Below are positions 1-11,577 of a DNA stretch of 36,418 bases, one piece after another. Below the pieces are notes generated by a model. It had not been told where the DNA came from. It saw nothing but the letters and a program-made list of their open reading frames with translations, and searched no databases. Positions within the stretch are counted from its first letter, which is position 1. Every line of letters begins with the position of its first letter. The translations under genes and the position numbers were made by a program. The DNA comes from Nymphaea colorata (lineage: Eukaryota; Streptophyta; Magnoliopsida; Nymphaeales; Nymphaeaceae), in NCBI RefSeq assembly GCF_008831285.2, contig NW_022204692.1, positions 1 to 36,418 of the forward strand. Reading direction: 5' to 3'.

Positions 1-106
1 CCCAACCCCAACCCCAACCCCAACCCCAACCCCAACCCCAACCCCAACCCCAACCCCAACCCCAACCCCAACCCCAACCCCAACCCCAACCCCAACCCCA
101 ACCCCA
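1..106. repeat. Macronuclear telomere (CCCCAA)n
   Basis: An uninterrupted run of about 17.5 copies of CCCCAA, the C-rich strand running inward from the chromosome end. This is the Tetrahymena/Paramecium-type oligohymenophorean telomere. It differs from the CCCCAAAA of spirotrichs. The array ends at about base 106 and the first ATG follows at 159, so there is almost no subtelomeric spacer. The left edge of the window is therefore a true chromosome end. Confidence 0.98.
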
Positions 107-158
107 GATGTTATCTTGTATTGATTCAATCAATTTATAATTGCGTATAATATTATTA

Positions 159-1662
159 ATGCGAATCCTCTCCATATTCATATTTTTCACCATAGCCTGC
201 CTCATAAGCTCCATCAGAGTCAATCCCGAAAACTCAATGTTCGTGGACCAGTACAACCGCTACACTGTCTACCACGGAGTCAATGCAGTCTACAAGATAG
301 CGCCCTTCCATCCCGACCTCACTCACTTCAGCACCAACTATTCCCTTACCGATCACGACCTATACAATCTTAAACACTGGGGCATGAACGTTATCCGCCT
401 CCACTGTGCCTGGTAAGGAGTAGAGCCGCAGAAAGGACAGTACAACTATACCTACATCTAAATCATCAGGGACATTGTGAGAAATTGCAACAAGTACGGC
501 ATATACGTGCTGCTGGATGCGCATCAGGATCTCTTTGTGAAGCAATTCTGCGGAGAGGGATTGCCCACCTGGGCTGCCAAAAGATAAAGCTTCCCTGCTC
601 CCCTCAAAGTTAAAATCAGATATGATGAGCATGGCTTCCCACTGCAAGAAGACTGCCTTAAGATCTCTTTCGCAGAATATACCTTACTTACGATGTTATG
701 AAACTGCAAAAGGATTTTTTCACGAACGAGAGAGGATTGCTTGATCACCTGAGCAAAGTGTGGGAAACAGTATCGGCATATCTTTCCAATTAACCCAACT
801 TGCTAGGTATGAGTTCATCAACGAGCCTGCAGGCACAAATCTATACACTAATCCTGGTGACTTTCTTTTGCCTGGCTAATCCAACAATAAATATCTGCTT
901 CCTGCCTACAAAAAGCTCTACAGTGCTATACGCAAAAACGATAAGGACAAACTCATCTTCTTTGAGCCAAGCATATTCGATGTCTTTGCAGGAGGATTTA
1001 TCGAAACACCAGGTGGAGAATCGGAACGGGACAAACAAGTTTCAGCTATCATATCTACTGCCCTCTAGTTACGCCTACTGGATAGCCTGTTTCCACACAG
1101 TTTTGTCAGGCCTTTGATGCTCTTCAGGTCGCCTCTAAATAGCAAAACTTGAAGACCTAAAAGTTGGAGGGTTTCTTTCTGAATACGGAGCTCTCTCGGG
1201 TACTCCTAAGAGCGCCGAAGAGATCACAACAATCACTGATTTGATGGAGATGCACTTCCGCAGCTGGACCTACTGGCAGTTCAAATACTTTCACGATATT
1301 ACGACTGAAGCCGATCCAGCTACTACTGAAAGCTTCTATGATGAGTATGGAAACCTGCAGATAAACAAGGTGAAAGCTTAGCCAGGCCATATGCCTATGC
1401 CATTTGCGGAGAACCTTTGCTCTAAACATTCAAAAAAGGAGTGTTCAAATTTTAGTGGGTTGCCAGCAACAACTGCTATAATAAAAATACAGAGTTATTC
1501 CTTAGCGACAACTTTACTTCCCTGCAGGCATGCAAGTATCCTTTAGCAAGAACTGCCACGGATGCTCATCTCCCTACTCAAAGGAGAAACTTTCAACTTC
1601 TACGAAGTTCACATGGACAGTCAGCTGGCAAGAGAATCACCCTCACCATCACCCCCAAATGA
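159..1662 (+). CDS. Endoglycoceramidase-like glycoside hydrolase, family 5
   Basis: A secreted GH5 enzyme, probably cleaving the glycan-ceramide bond of glycosphingolipids. ATG at 159 starts a hydrophobic signal peptide of about 20 residues (MRILSIFIFFTIACLISS). Family motifs follow in order: RLHCAW-TAA-GVEP (TAA at 414-416 must be Glu), LLDAHQD, the acid/base motif FINEPAG (Glu at 823-825), SYHIYCP, and the nucleophile motif FLSEYGA (Glu at 1181-1183). The end LTITPK-TGA suits the family's C-terminal beta domain. About 500 residues, normal for the family. The frame slips by one base near 682, 808, 1040, 1150 and 1381, each mended by one base in a short homopolymer; no 20-nt intron fits these places. 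The exact substrate is inferred from motif similarity. Confidence 0.85.
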
Positions 1663-1745
1663 TCTTCAATTTATTTGATCCTTAAGCAATCAATTTTATT
1701 AAGTATTATGGTTGAGATGCGATGCATTAACCGCATATAATTTAA

Positions 1746-3798
1746 ATGCACAATTATAAGGGACATCTGAGAAAGGAGATGCAAGAATTCACTCCCACCA
1801 AGAGCTCGTGGGAGCAGACTCGCGAAAATCCTCCTCCGCAACGCTACTAGCAGCGCAACGATAGTAGATACGAGCAGAAGCCTGAAGGCAGATATGACTC
1901 CCGCAACGAAATCAGAAATGAGAGCAGATACGATGCAAGTACGAAAAAAGCGAACTCTCGTATTACCAGTCCCAGTCGTCACGGGTCTACTATGATCACG
2001 ATGAAAGACCCTCCACCAAGTCGCAACCTGTCCTCGACGAAAAATACTTCTACAATAGTTTACTTCCAGTCCTCATGCGATCCAACGAACGCGATGAGCA
2101 TGAAATGCGGGTGAGGGTGATTATCCAGACCAAAGCGGAAAAAGGGCAGCACCAGCTTCAGATGCTCCTTACCGACGATGCCAATCCGTACAATCTGTCT
2201 TACTTAGCAAGTTCCTATGGTGCTTCTCCGTTAAGGAAGTTGATTTCCTCACTCTCAAGAGCAGCCAAAAACTCAAGGTCAGCTATGCCTCTTTTCCTGA
2301 GATGCTACAAAACTGCCTGCAATAATGTGAACAAAGTTAAAACAATAGCAATTTCCTAGTACTCGGTAAGATTTTTTCGATGTAGAGACCCGCAAAGGAG
2401 AGGGAAAACTCCAATTCCTCTAATCAGGCAAGTATCGAGTGACTAACCACTTATAACTGGCATTTAAGTTGGCTTCTGACGAGGAGGTGAAGGACTACCT
2501 GTCATCAAAGATGCTAGACGCAATGGAAGAAATAGAACAGAATAGGAATACCATACGCAGCATGGAACACGTCCTGTCAGAACGTATGAAGGAAATATAA
2601 CGCAAAAACTCAGAACTCAACGCAGTAGTGGCTGAACGCGACCAGCTCAAGGATCAATTCAAGATCTAGATGACCCAAAAAAAGACCGAATGGAGGCAAA
2701 CAAACAAAATGAGCTCACCAAGGTCAAGAAATAGAGTTAGGCCGAACTCAAACAGCTCAAACAGCAATTAAGTGCAGAGATATAGGCCCTCACCAAAGAG
2801 AGAAATGGCTTAAACAACCGACTGTCTGAGGCTAGAGAGCGTGTGTCTATCTTAGAGTCTAGCGAGCGCGAAAGAACAACAATGATTCTACGATTAGAGC
2901 AGGACTTCTCAAAGACAAGCAAGGAATGCGAACAGTTGAGAACTGAGAATAAAGAAATATCTTAGCGTAGGTTCCAGAATGAAAAGACAATTGCTGAGCT
3001 TTCCTGCAAGATAGAGTCATTGAGAAGTGAGCTATAAGACAAGAAGACTATCATTAGCTCTACTGTACAGCTAAAAGAGACAAACAACAGTCAAATTCTT
3101 CACTTTAGCAGCTGGCCAATGACCAGAAGAAGCAAATCACCAGATTGGACCAAAAAGTGATGGACCTATAGGGCTAAGTGTCAAAGATGACTTCTAACAA
3201 TAATTAATTGCTAGAAAAATTAGCCAGGCAGAAAGAGAAATTGCAGGAGCGAGGAGAAATCATAAAAGAGCAAGAAAAGGAACTCAAAGACCTTAAAAAG
3301 AATGAGGCTGTACTGGAAAGGGATAACGAAAGACTGCAGTATGAAAAGTAAGAACGTGATAACAGAATCAAGGCGCTGCAAGATCAACTGTAGAAGGTCA
3401 GAAGAAGTTTTAGTAGGAGCAGGCAATGGTGGCATACCTCCAGAAGAGCCTTAACGAGCGACCAGGACTAAGGACAAACTACTACCAACCTCCTCCGTCC
3501 TACCAGCCCACGCCACCAACGCATCATATTCCGCTCTCAATCGCGATCTCCCCTCGCAGCTCTCCACAAACTCCAACATCGGCAACAGCCGCACGGCTCT
3601 GACTTCTAGCCAGCAGCGCATCCCTGAGAAATATGAGCCAAACATTAAAAGATATGAATAAAGACCAAAATCTCCAGTGCCTAGCCGACTCCCCAGCAGA
3701 AAGAGCCAGAAGATGATGATGAAGGCTTTAACGAGCGAACAACCAAGTTCGAAAAGCCTTACCCAGTCAAGTTCAAAATGTCCCAACCGAAAGAGTGA
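1746..3798 (+). CDS. SAS6: SAS-6, centriole/basal body cartwheel protein
   Basis: SAS-6 oligomerises into the ninefold cartwheel hub that templates basal bodies. After an Arg-rich N-terminal extension of about 75 residues comes the SAS-6 head domain (about 2010-2470), recognisable by VRVIIQTKAEKGQHQLQM, LTDDANP-FLW, VDFLTLKSSQKLKV, ASFPEMLQNCLQQC and LAFKLASDEEVKDYL. A long heptad-rich coiled coil follows (about 2475-3440) and then a Ser/Pro-rich disordered tail. Two 20-nt introns (2188-2207 and 2366-2385) lie inside the head domain and splicing restores its conserved frame. Remaining one-base slips, for example at A-runs near 1945 and 2675, look like homopolymer losses. TGA at 3796-3798. Katanin p80 begins 76 bp downstream on the same strand. 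Confidence 0.88.
2188..2207 (+). other. 20-nt intron 1 of SAS-6
   Basis: GTACAATCTGTCTTACTTAG. Removing it joins LTDDANP to KFLWCFSVKEVDFLTLK, matching the SAS-6 head consensus (LTDD-DP-FLY). Leaving it in breaks the frame. Confidence 0.85.
2366..2385 (+). other. 20-nt intron 2 of SAS-6
   Basis: GTAAGATTTTTTCGATGTAG. Removing it joins NFLVL to ETRKGEGKLQFLE in frame, matching the FLLQL beta strand of the SAS-6 head. Confidence 0.85.
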
Positions 3799-3874
3799 GC
3801 CTGATCATTCTATGGTTTTAGTTATCAACATCCATCAATCATTCAGCATCTAACCTTATTATTCTAATTTTCAA

Positions 3875-6061
3875 ATGCGGAGAAAGGCAGTTAAGCTAAG
3901 TACGCATTGCCATATCAAGGATAGTTTCCACTCGGTGGAGCCAAGGTCAACTCGACTTGCATTGGCACCTCCCTCCTCTCCTACTTCGTCGTCGGTGATA
4001 GTCATAATAACATTCGCCTCTACACCTTCGAAAACGAGGAGGAAATCTAAGTAAAACTACTTTCACCAAGGTCTACTCAACCAGCTCTAACAACAGCGTT
4101 CAAACATAAGTCACCGCTGTAGCTCTCAGCTACACTGAGAAAGAGATCTTTTCGGGCACCAACCGAGGCATCATCAACGTGTGGGACATGGAGACTGCCA
4201 AACGTAAAGTATATCTTATATAGCAAACACGCTCCTTCGTGGGCATTCAACTGCAGTGAACTGCTTCGGCATCAATCCTTAGTAGGTTTCAAAATTGGCG
4301 AGTGGTAGTTATGACACCATGGTAAAGCTGTGGGACGTGCGCTTGAAGGAAAATTACGCTACTCTGAAGGGGCATTCAAGCCAGTTACTTCCATCGCTAT
4401 TTCTCCTGACGGAAATATGCTGTTGAGTGGTTCTTAGATAATAGTGCCCGATTATGGGACATGCGCATCCCAGAAAAGCCGCTTTACATCGCAAATGAAC
4501 ATAACGGACCCATTCTAAGGTCCGCTTCAATCCAGAAGACTGCATGTTCGCCACCTGCAGTATGGATAAGACTGCAAAGTTCTTCCGCTGCGAGGAGAAG
4601 TGCTATGGACTGACAAGCTCACCGAAATGGTAGCCACTCCAGTCACTGCCATCGGATTCAGTGATGACGGAAAAGTGTTATACACTGCTGCTAATGACGT
4701 CCTCAAAGTTGGAATATGTACAAGAATGGATTGCTTTTGGAGACCTTTGATGCTAACTGGAAGGGTGTACAAGACATAGCAATGGTCAAAGGCGCCCTCA
4801 TGGGTATCGCATCATCAGGCGGTTCTCTCAGTCTTTGGGTATGTGATGTACAGCGAAAAATCAAAAACAGTTCTCAGCTAAGTGAGGAAGGATCTTTCGT
4901 GCTTCCTCGGATTGGCAAGGGCGTTCGATTTGGTGGAGACAATCAAATTAGCGAATTGCAAGACATCGTGGGCCAAGCCATACAGCGTGTCAACACAATC
5001 GAATAAAGACCTGTGAGGGATAAAGAAAAAGACAATGACCGCCGCTCATAGTAGATAGAGCGTAAAAAAGCTGAGATGGAGCGCAGAAGGAAGAAATGTA
5101 ACGCAGAAAATAAGAGAAGAGAAAAAACGGCAATAAATGGAAGAAAAGAAGCGACATAGGCATAGAGGTTGCGTCAACTAAAACTGGAAAAGTAGGCACG
5201 CTAGAAGTAAGAAACGAGCGTAAGGAACAAGAACGTAGGAGAGCATAAGAGGAAATGCAGTAAAGATTGTACCAGTAACGTATTTAACGCGAGCGTGGAA
5301 TGGCGGAGAAGGTGAAGCGGACTTTGGAGGATAACAATAACTTAGAGATGACTATTGGGCAGGACATGCTTGATAACTCCTCCATGATGAACATCTCTAC
5401 TTTTGTGGCTGATGGCTTCCAGAAGGAGAAGCTTAGACAAATGGAGCTCATCGGCGACCTCCTTAAGGACAACCTTAAATACGAAAAGATTCTATCCGAT
5501 CGCATGGCCCAGCTCAATCCCATCCTTAACTATTGGAAGCAGGGAAGAATCAACATCGCCTTAGAACTCGCAGAACAGTAACTAATGATAAACATAGGGC
5601 TCATCATTCTATCAAGATCGACTTTACCTCCACAATCATCACTACTCCTCGCTTTAAGTCCGGCATCACTCCTGATGTGCTATAGTATTCACTCGCATCC
5701 TGGGAGATCTTCTAGCCAATCAGAAACATGCCAATTACATCTTCCTTGTACTGAGGAATCTCAATACTGTTGTAACGATGTTCAAGTAGATTGTTTATAA
5801 TTCAGGGAGGAACTGATCAAAATAAAGACATTCAATCCACTCACCCGTGTGGATATCACCAGATAGGAACGATTGGCTAAGTATGACAAGCTGATAGATG
5901 AGTTCCTGAATGTTTTCCGCTTGTAGCGACTCAAAAAATACAACGACGCCTTTAAAAAGGGAGACCGTGATGAGAAATCAGAAACAGCATTTGAACTCTA
6001 TAAAAACTTGGAGGAAATTCTCATTAAAATCATGCCAAAGCCTGAACCTGAGGCCGCCTGA
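3875..6061 (+). CDS. KATNB1: Katanin p80 (regulatory B subunit): WD40 plus con80 domain
   Basis: The targeting and activating subunit of the microtubule-severing enzyme katanin. ATG at 3875 leads into a WD40 propeller (about 3900-4860) with recurring GH and WD signatures: FSGTNRGIINVWD, LLRGHSTAVNCFGI, LASGSYDTMVKLWD, LKGHSKPVTSIAISPDG, NSARLWDMR. A charged Lys/Glu/Arg linker (about 5005-5290) precedes the con80 domain that binds the p60 ATPase (about 5300-6061), ending in VDITR-TAG-ERLAKYDKLI, where animal p80 has Glu. Introns of 20 nt at 4204-4223 and 5578-5597 restore frame. One-base losses occur near 4382, 4433 and 4517. A further GT-AG stretch at 4051-4070 could be an intron but ends AAG. 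TGA at 6059-6061. Confidence 0.88.
4204..4223 (+). other. 20-nt intron 1 of katanin p80
   Basis: GTAAAGTATATCTTATATAG. Splicing gives METAKPNTLLRGHSTAVN in one frame, linking two WD40 repeats exactly. Confidence 0.88.
5578..5597 (+). other. 20-nt intron 2 of katanin p80
   Basis: GTAACTAATGATAAACATAG. Splicing joins ALELAEQ to AHHSIKIDF within the con80 domain and keeps the downstream frame open. Confidence 0.8.
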
Positions 6062-6175
6062 TCAATTAACTATGTGCAGTCATATTGGCTATCATTTACT
6101 GTTGCCCATGTTTATAAGATAAAAATGTGAATAGATTGGCTATGCCTACATATATAATATTTAAAAGAGTCTTAA

Positions 6176-8015
6176 ATGAAAGCCAAGTTCATCTCCAAAA
6201 AGGAAAGAGAGTTGCTCAAGCCGAACTACGCAACCAACAGCCACAGGCGGCCTCTTCAACTCACTCGCTGAATAATGCATCAGAGAAATACCAATAGTCA
6301 ACTCGCCAGCCCAATCCAGATGCACATTCTGCTCACACTCAAAGGCAAGAGGAGAAGATAAATTTCAGCGAACACTTCATGGCCATGGAGAATGACGATA
6401 TATAACCCAGGGAGCGATCGAGAGATGCAAAGTACAATCTAAGCAATAACGAAATTGAGGAGCGCAACAAGATGAAGAATAGAATACTAGGGCTTACCAA
6501 GGTTGAAATATCCCAAAGGCGCAACATCCAGTACCGCAACCAGTTGCTCTTTGAGTGGGACAAGAGCTAAGATACAACTCAAGGCTTTGTCCCATCGTCA
6601 AACCAGAAGCAAAAAGCAAGGATATCTTGGAGACTGACAATTTGGAGAGCTGGAAGACAAAGCCTTTCGAAAAGATGGAGGAAAGAGACTGGCGCATTTT
6701 TAGGGAAGACCACGAGATTTACATCAGGGGTGGAAAAGCGCCTAATCCTGTTCGAGAATGGAGGGAACTGCATCAAATAAATAGTAAGCTAGTCGACAAT
6801 CTCCTCAATTTGGGATTCGCGAAACCAAAACCGATTCAAATGCAGGCCATTCCCATAGGCATGAGTCTACGCGATCTTATGGCCATTGCTCCTACTGGTG
6901 AAGGTAAAACCTTGGCCTACCTGCTTCCAATTGTGCAGTTTTTGCTGCCTTTGGAGCGACTGAACATGGAGAAATTCGAGCAAGGGCCCTATGCTATCGT
7001 GGTAGTGCCAACAGAGAGTTAGCTGAGCAAATTTACGAATAGTTCCGGAAGATAACAAGGGGACTAGACTTGAAGGCGTTTGTAGCAGTAGGAGGCTACC
7101 AGTTCGAGCTTCAGGTGATTTAGCTTTCAAAGGGGTGCGAGGTTCTGATAGGTACACCAGGTAGGATTAAGGAGTTTATGACAAGCATCAACTATCTCTT
7201 GAGCGTCTCACTTGGTGCGTAATCGACGAGGCCGACAAAATGGTCTCCGAAAACTTGTCTGAAGATCTAGAGTTCATATTGTCACAGGGCGGAGAAGCAT
7301 CGCTGCTCGAAGGGAAAAAGATTGTGCATATGTTCAGTGCCACCATGATCCCATAAATCGAAATGTTAGGAAAGGAATACCTCTCTCCAAACTTCACCTA
7401 CATCACGATTGGAGAGCCAGGAGGAGGAAGAAAGAAATCGATCAGCATGTGGAGCTTATTGATGAGCACTCAAAGCTGGACCGACTCACACGCATTATTC
7501 GGTCCCTTCCAGGTCCAATCATTGTGTTTGTGAACTCGCGTGAAAACTGCGAAAAAGTTTCAAAAATGCTTCAGTTGCGCTGCTAAAGGAGAGTAGCTGA
7601 ATACCACGGAGGCAAGACTCAATAGGCCAGATAGAAGGTCATTGCCAGTCTGCGTACGGGCAAGGTGGAGATACTTATAGCAACTGATCTGGCAGGCAGA
7701 GGTCTTGACGTGAAGGGAATCAACGCAGTCATCAACTATGATGCTCCGAAGAACATCAGTGAGTTCATCCACCGCTCTGGTAGAACTGGCCGAGCGGGTA
7801 TGAAAGGAAAGGCCTTCACTCTCCTCACAGCCGATGATGAGTCTCTCTTCTACGACCTACGTGTTTTCCTTTAGAGAAACGGGTTTGCAGCCCATAAAAT
7901 CTACGAGAAAATCCTGCATCACAAGTACGGCCAGGAGGAGTTTTAAGCGTTGCTCGGAGAAAGCAGATTGTATATACAAATTGAATTTGATATAATACTG
8001 AATTTTACTATTTGA
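6176..8015 (+). CDS. DDX23: DEAD-box RNA helicase DDX23/Prp28
   Basis: The U5 snRNP helicase that exchanges U1 for U6 at the 5' splice site. The N-terminal part carries DDX23 marks: KAKFISKKERE, LLFEWDKS-TAA-DTT (Glu in homologues), MEERDWRIFREDHEI and GGKAPNPVREW. Helicase motifs in order: Q motif PIQMQAIPIG, motif I APTGEGKT (6888-6911, unusual Glu for Ser), PTREL, GG, TPGR, DEAD (7225-7236), SAT, VFVNS, ATDLAGRGLDV, HRSGRTGRAG. TAG codons in the C-terminal lobe (Q-TAG-AR-TAG-K near 7623, L-TAG-R near 7872) align with Glu. One-base slips near 6230, 6590, 7012, 7175 and 7435. The open frame runs to TGA 8013-8015, but one lost A near 7962 would give an earlier stop at 7982-7984, before the AT-rich spacer. 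Confidence 0.9.
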
Positions 8016-8123
8016 TCATTTTTGCTTTACCTTGCTTGAAAGATGCCTATAACATCTTAGATAACTGGGTTATGCTAATTAAATTTCGAGAGATAATTTT
8101 CAATTTATACTGGAATTATTTAA

Positions 8124-10062
8124 TCATGCACTGGAGAGTTGGCGTTCGACGAGATGTGCGTAGATACCGTTCTTCTCTAGGAGTTGCTTGTGGGATCCTT
8201 CCTCAGCGATTCTTCCGTCCTTGATGACCAGAATGCGGTCGCAGTTGATGATGGTAGAAAGCCTGTGCGCAACGATGATCATCGTGCGGTCATGCTTGTT
8301 CACGAGTCCGTCAATCGCCTTTTGCACCTGTACTCGCTTTCAGCATCCAAAGCAGATGTTGCCTAATCGAATATCATAATCTTAGGCTGCTTGCCAAACA
8401 GCGGGCTATATTAAACAATTAATACCAATGGCAATTCTCTGTTTTTGGCCTCCTGAAAGCTTGACTCCGCGCTCACCCACAAGTGTATCAAGCTTCTCAG
8501 GGAAAAGGCTTCATTGAAGACAAACTATTTGGCATTGGCGATTTCGAGTGACTCCAAGACCAGTTGTATTTATTTTCAGTTTGTCTCAATCCATATTCCA
8601 CGTTTTCTCTCAAGCTGCCAGAAAAGAGAGTTGGTTCTTGAGAGACGAAGCCTATCTTTTCCCTTAGAGCTGCAATGTCGATATCCTTGATATTTCTTCC
8701 ATCAATGTTGATCTATCCATCTGTAAGGTCGTAGAACCTCAGAATCAGACTGACAATGATGATTTTCCTGATCCAGAGGGGCCAACAACCGCGATGGACT
8801 CTCCTGGCATTATCTTAAGATTAACGTTCTTGAGTACTTGCACTGATCTTTTGTAGGATAGGAAAAGGAAGCGTTTATAAATTCCACTACAGGCGTATTG
8901 TGGCTGCTAAAGGTGGGAGAAATGCTGCCTGAAATGATCTTATTAGGTTCATCCATGATTTAAAATATGTGCTAACATATTCCAATTGCGGAAATGGTTT
9001 GATTGAGGACACCTGAGAGACTGGCGAAGCCTATTGTGAGAGTGATGGTGTAGAGGATGAAGCTAGTGAGGTCACCAATCGACAATTAGTCATCAATCAC
9101 CAGTTGTCCACCGAAGTAAAGGATGCTGAGGATGAGGAAATTGGCGAATACAGTCATTACCAAAAGCATAACTCCATAATAGATATGCTTTTTGCGACCT
9201 ACATCATACACTCGTTGAAGCAATCCTGCGTAGTTTTTACTCTCAGTCTCTTAGTTGGCAAATGAGCGCACCACTCTTATGTTTCCGAAGACTTAAGTAG
9301 CCAGAGAAGTGGCAAAGGCAAGATTGTTTGAGTATTCTTTTTGGTACTTCTTGATGAGTTTGATAATAAGCAAAATCACGAAAGAGATGATTGGGGTGAG
9401 TACAATAATAAAGGTAGTCAGTTTCCAGCTAATAACCCACAAGAATACCAAACTGCCTAGAAACTGTAGCAAATTTCTGATCAGCATCGACAAATTGTCC
9501 GAACATACCGAGTAGACTGTAGCGATATCATTGCCCAATCGCGAAAGAAGTTCTCCAGTTTTAGTTCGGTCATAGTAGGAAATATCTTTCTAGATGATTC
9601 TGTCGAACAACTCCTGCCTCATGCTGACCTGGATTTTTTCTCCCAACATATTGAAGCTGAATCCCCGTGATGCCGAAAATGCTGCCATCACAACAGTCAG
9701 CAAAATGAAACGGAGTGACCCTGGCACAAGGTCTCCTCCTTCACGAATAGTGTCGACCATCTGACCGCACATCATAGGAAGAAGAACCGTGCACCCTGAT
9801 GAGATGAGCAAGCTGAAATTGGCAACAAATAGTAAAGGTTTGTTGCGCCAGGTGTAGCCAAACAGTCGTCGAAGGTTCTTCCTGCATGTTTAGCCTTCCT
9901 TGCTTCTTTATCTTTATTCGGATCGTGCTCCATCAATGTCGAACGGGTCCTCAACTCTTCCCCCTCCCGTCCAGTCGACTCAGAAACAGTGGACTTATTG
10001 ATTAGCCGAGTCTACAAGGCCTATTCCTCCATCTGAAGTTCCTCTCTCTTAGTCCTTTTCAT
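8124..10062 (-). CDS. ABC half-transporter, ABCB family (exporter type)
   Basis: An ABC exporter half-molecule, TMD then NBD, nearest in layout to ABCB8/ABCB10/TAP-like proteins; the substrate is unknown. ATG at 10062, then an acidic Glu-rich N-terminus of about 65 residues and a six-helix membrane domain ([51 protein letters not shown]). The NBD has Walker A GPSGSGKS (8768-8791), Q-loop SQEPTLF, signature LSGGQKQR, Walker B IMIFD-TAG-ATSALD with TAG at 8363-8365 as the catalytic Glu, and H-loop [11 protein letters not shown] at 8124-8126. A 20-nt intron (8406-8425) sits just after the signature motif. Whether it lies in mitochondria or elsewhere cannot be judged. It converges with DDX23. Confidence 0.88.
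8406..8425 (-). other. 20-nt intron in the ABC transporter
   Basis: On the minus strand GTATTAATTGTTTAATATAG. Removing it joins [11 protein letters not shown] to AR and the [12 protein letters not shown] segment, apart from one lost base just downstream. Confidence 0.85.
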
Positions 10063-10228
10063 TTCCAATATAATAATGCTCCGACCAGCAACTATAAGTA
10101 AAATCCCGTCAGAAAAAATAAAATCATCTATAGTTATCTATATTCAACCATAATTTGGGAAAAAAAAGTGAACTTTGGAGCAAATCCTTGAGTAAGTTGG
10201 AAGGGTACGGTTATAAAATAAAATTATA

Positions 10229-11517
10229 ATGGCTGAGCCGCTAGGCCTCTCCAACACTGACATTGCTGATATTTACGACAGCATGATGAGCGGTGACCGA
10301 AACGCCCTCTTCAAGCTGCAGCAGATGACCACTAAAAACCCTAAAAATATCGAGACCTACTATCAAAAGAAAACCGCCTCGAAACCACCCACTGCCAGTC
10401 AAGAGACCAGCAAAGCTATACTCAGTGAGTCAAAAATATAACAGACGCCGCCTATTAAGGAGGTCAATTCAGTCCCAGCCATGCAATCAGGCAAAGAGCA
10501 GCTCTTTCTCAACGCTATCAAACGAGGTGCTAAGATGTAGGGCACTGCAAGTAGGGGGGAGAAACATAGAGGCCAGGCTAAAAACTTCAGAAGAATCGTA
10601 AACTCAAGCAACTAAGTTATGTTACGTAGCAAAAGGAAAAGAGTTTATTCAGGTAGGCAAAGCAGTCTAATTAAATCTAGCTTAATCTTGTTTCCTTAGA
10701 AAAACCAACAACAAGCAAAACGCCTATGCCCTGCCAAGGTTCACAAAACAGAGGCCCTAATATTGGCGAAAGTGCATAGCACTCATATTAAGGCGAAAAA
10801 AGAATGTAGCTCTTGAGAACATTGACAATCAAGATCATATTGAAGAAGGAAAAAGTAGACTTCAAAGAACTGATCGGGAAAAATAAGAAGATGCGGGAGG
10901 AGTTTTAGAAGAAGAATGAAGAAGAGAGACAGTTGCAAGGCGAAATTTTGGATTATCACAATCAAACTAAAGACTTCCTCCAAAAAGTTACAAGCCAATA
11001 TCAGCTCGACCTCAACAATCGTAACAGATACCTCAAGCGCAGACAAAAGGCCGATAGCCCACCTGGCGGTACCATGAAGGAATCGCAGTCCTAAAAGAAG
11101 ATAAGTCCATTTAAGGCTGCTATGAAGAACGAGGCCTAACGCTGCTCTTAAATTGAGAGTTAATTATCTCATCTACGTTCCTTATTCAACAATAACGCTA
11201 ACAAGTTGAAAAACCTGCAAAAGTAAAGCGAGAATTATCTGTTTGCAAGGTATCTTGATAGGTACGGCCTTGAAATCCAAGAAGAAGCTGAGGAAGAATG
11301 CGATACAGTGGAGCCCTTGGCGGAGCAGTAGAAAGTGGGGACCGCAACCGCTATAAGTACTCTATGGCGCGCACCAGGGAAAAAAAGTGGAGTCTCATCC
11401 AGCGCACAGAATACGAGGCCCAACGCACTCATTCTCTCTAGGAAAGCAGGCAGGCGAATACCACATCACGCACCTCTAACCAGCCCAAGACAGCCCAAAC
11501 AAAGTCACAGTCAATGA
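10229..11517 (+). CDS. Uncharacterised coiled-coil protein
   Basis: I do not recognise a family. ATG at 10229 (MAEPLGLSNTDIADIYDSMM) starts a hydrophilic protein of about 430 residues. The middle (about 10790-11240) is strongly charged and heptad-like (KNKKMREEF-TAG-KKNEEERQLQGEI, SLFNNNANKLKNLQK), followed by LFARYLDRYGLEIQEEAEEE. Several one-base slips occur (about 10590, 10680, 10840, 11335). The frame used here ends at TGA 11515-11517. From 11340 a second frame (RTREKKWSLIQRTEYEAQRTH) looks more protein-like and would run to TGA 11592-11594, overlapping the next ATG. The end is therefore uncertain. No intron found. Confidence 0.55.
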
Positions 11518-11577
11518 AAGACTCAAAAACTTACTATTCTCATGATATTCCATTCATTATATTCGTTTTCTATTTCG

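Noticed and set aside
808-1390. 20-nt introns as the cause of the frame shifts in the GH5 gene
   Set aside because: No GT-N16-AG segment of 20 nt fits, and removing 20 bases would delete active-site motifs such as FINEPAG and SYHIYCP.
682-3440. Euplotes-type programmed +1 frameshifting
   Set aside because: Euplotes uses UAA/UAG as stops, UGA as Cys and shifts at AAA-UAA/UAG; none of this applies. The shifts here need an added base at varied contexts.
4051-4070. A further 20-nt GT-AG intron in katanin p80 (ends AAG)
   Set aside because: The length fits and the frame would be restored, but all other introns end TAG or CAG and a one-base loss nearby explains the shift equally well. Left undecided and not listed.
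8184-8379. Plus-strand frames over the ABC transporter NBD
   Set aside because: They are antisense to the H-loop and Walker B region of the minus-strand gene.
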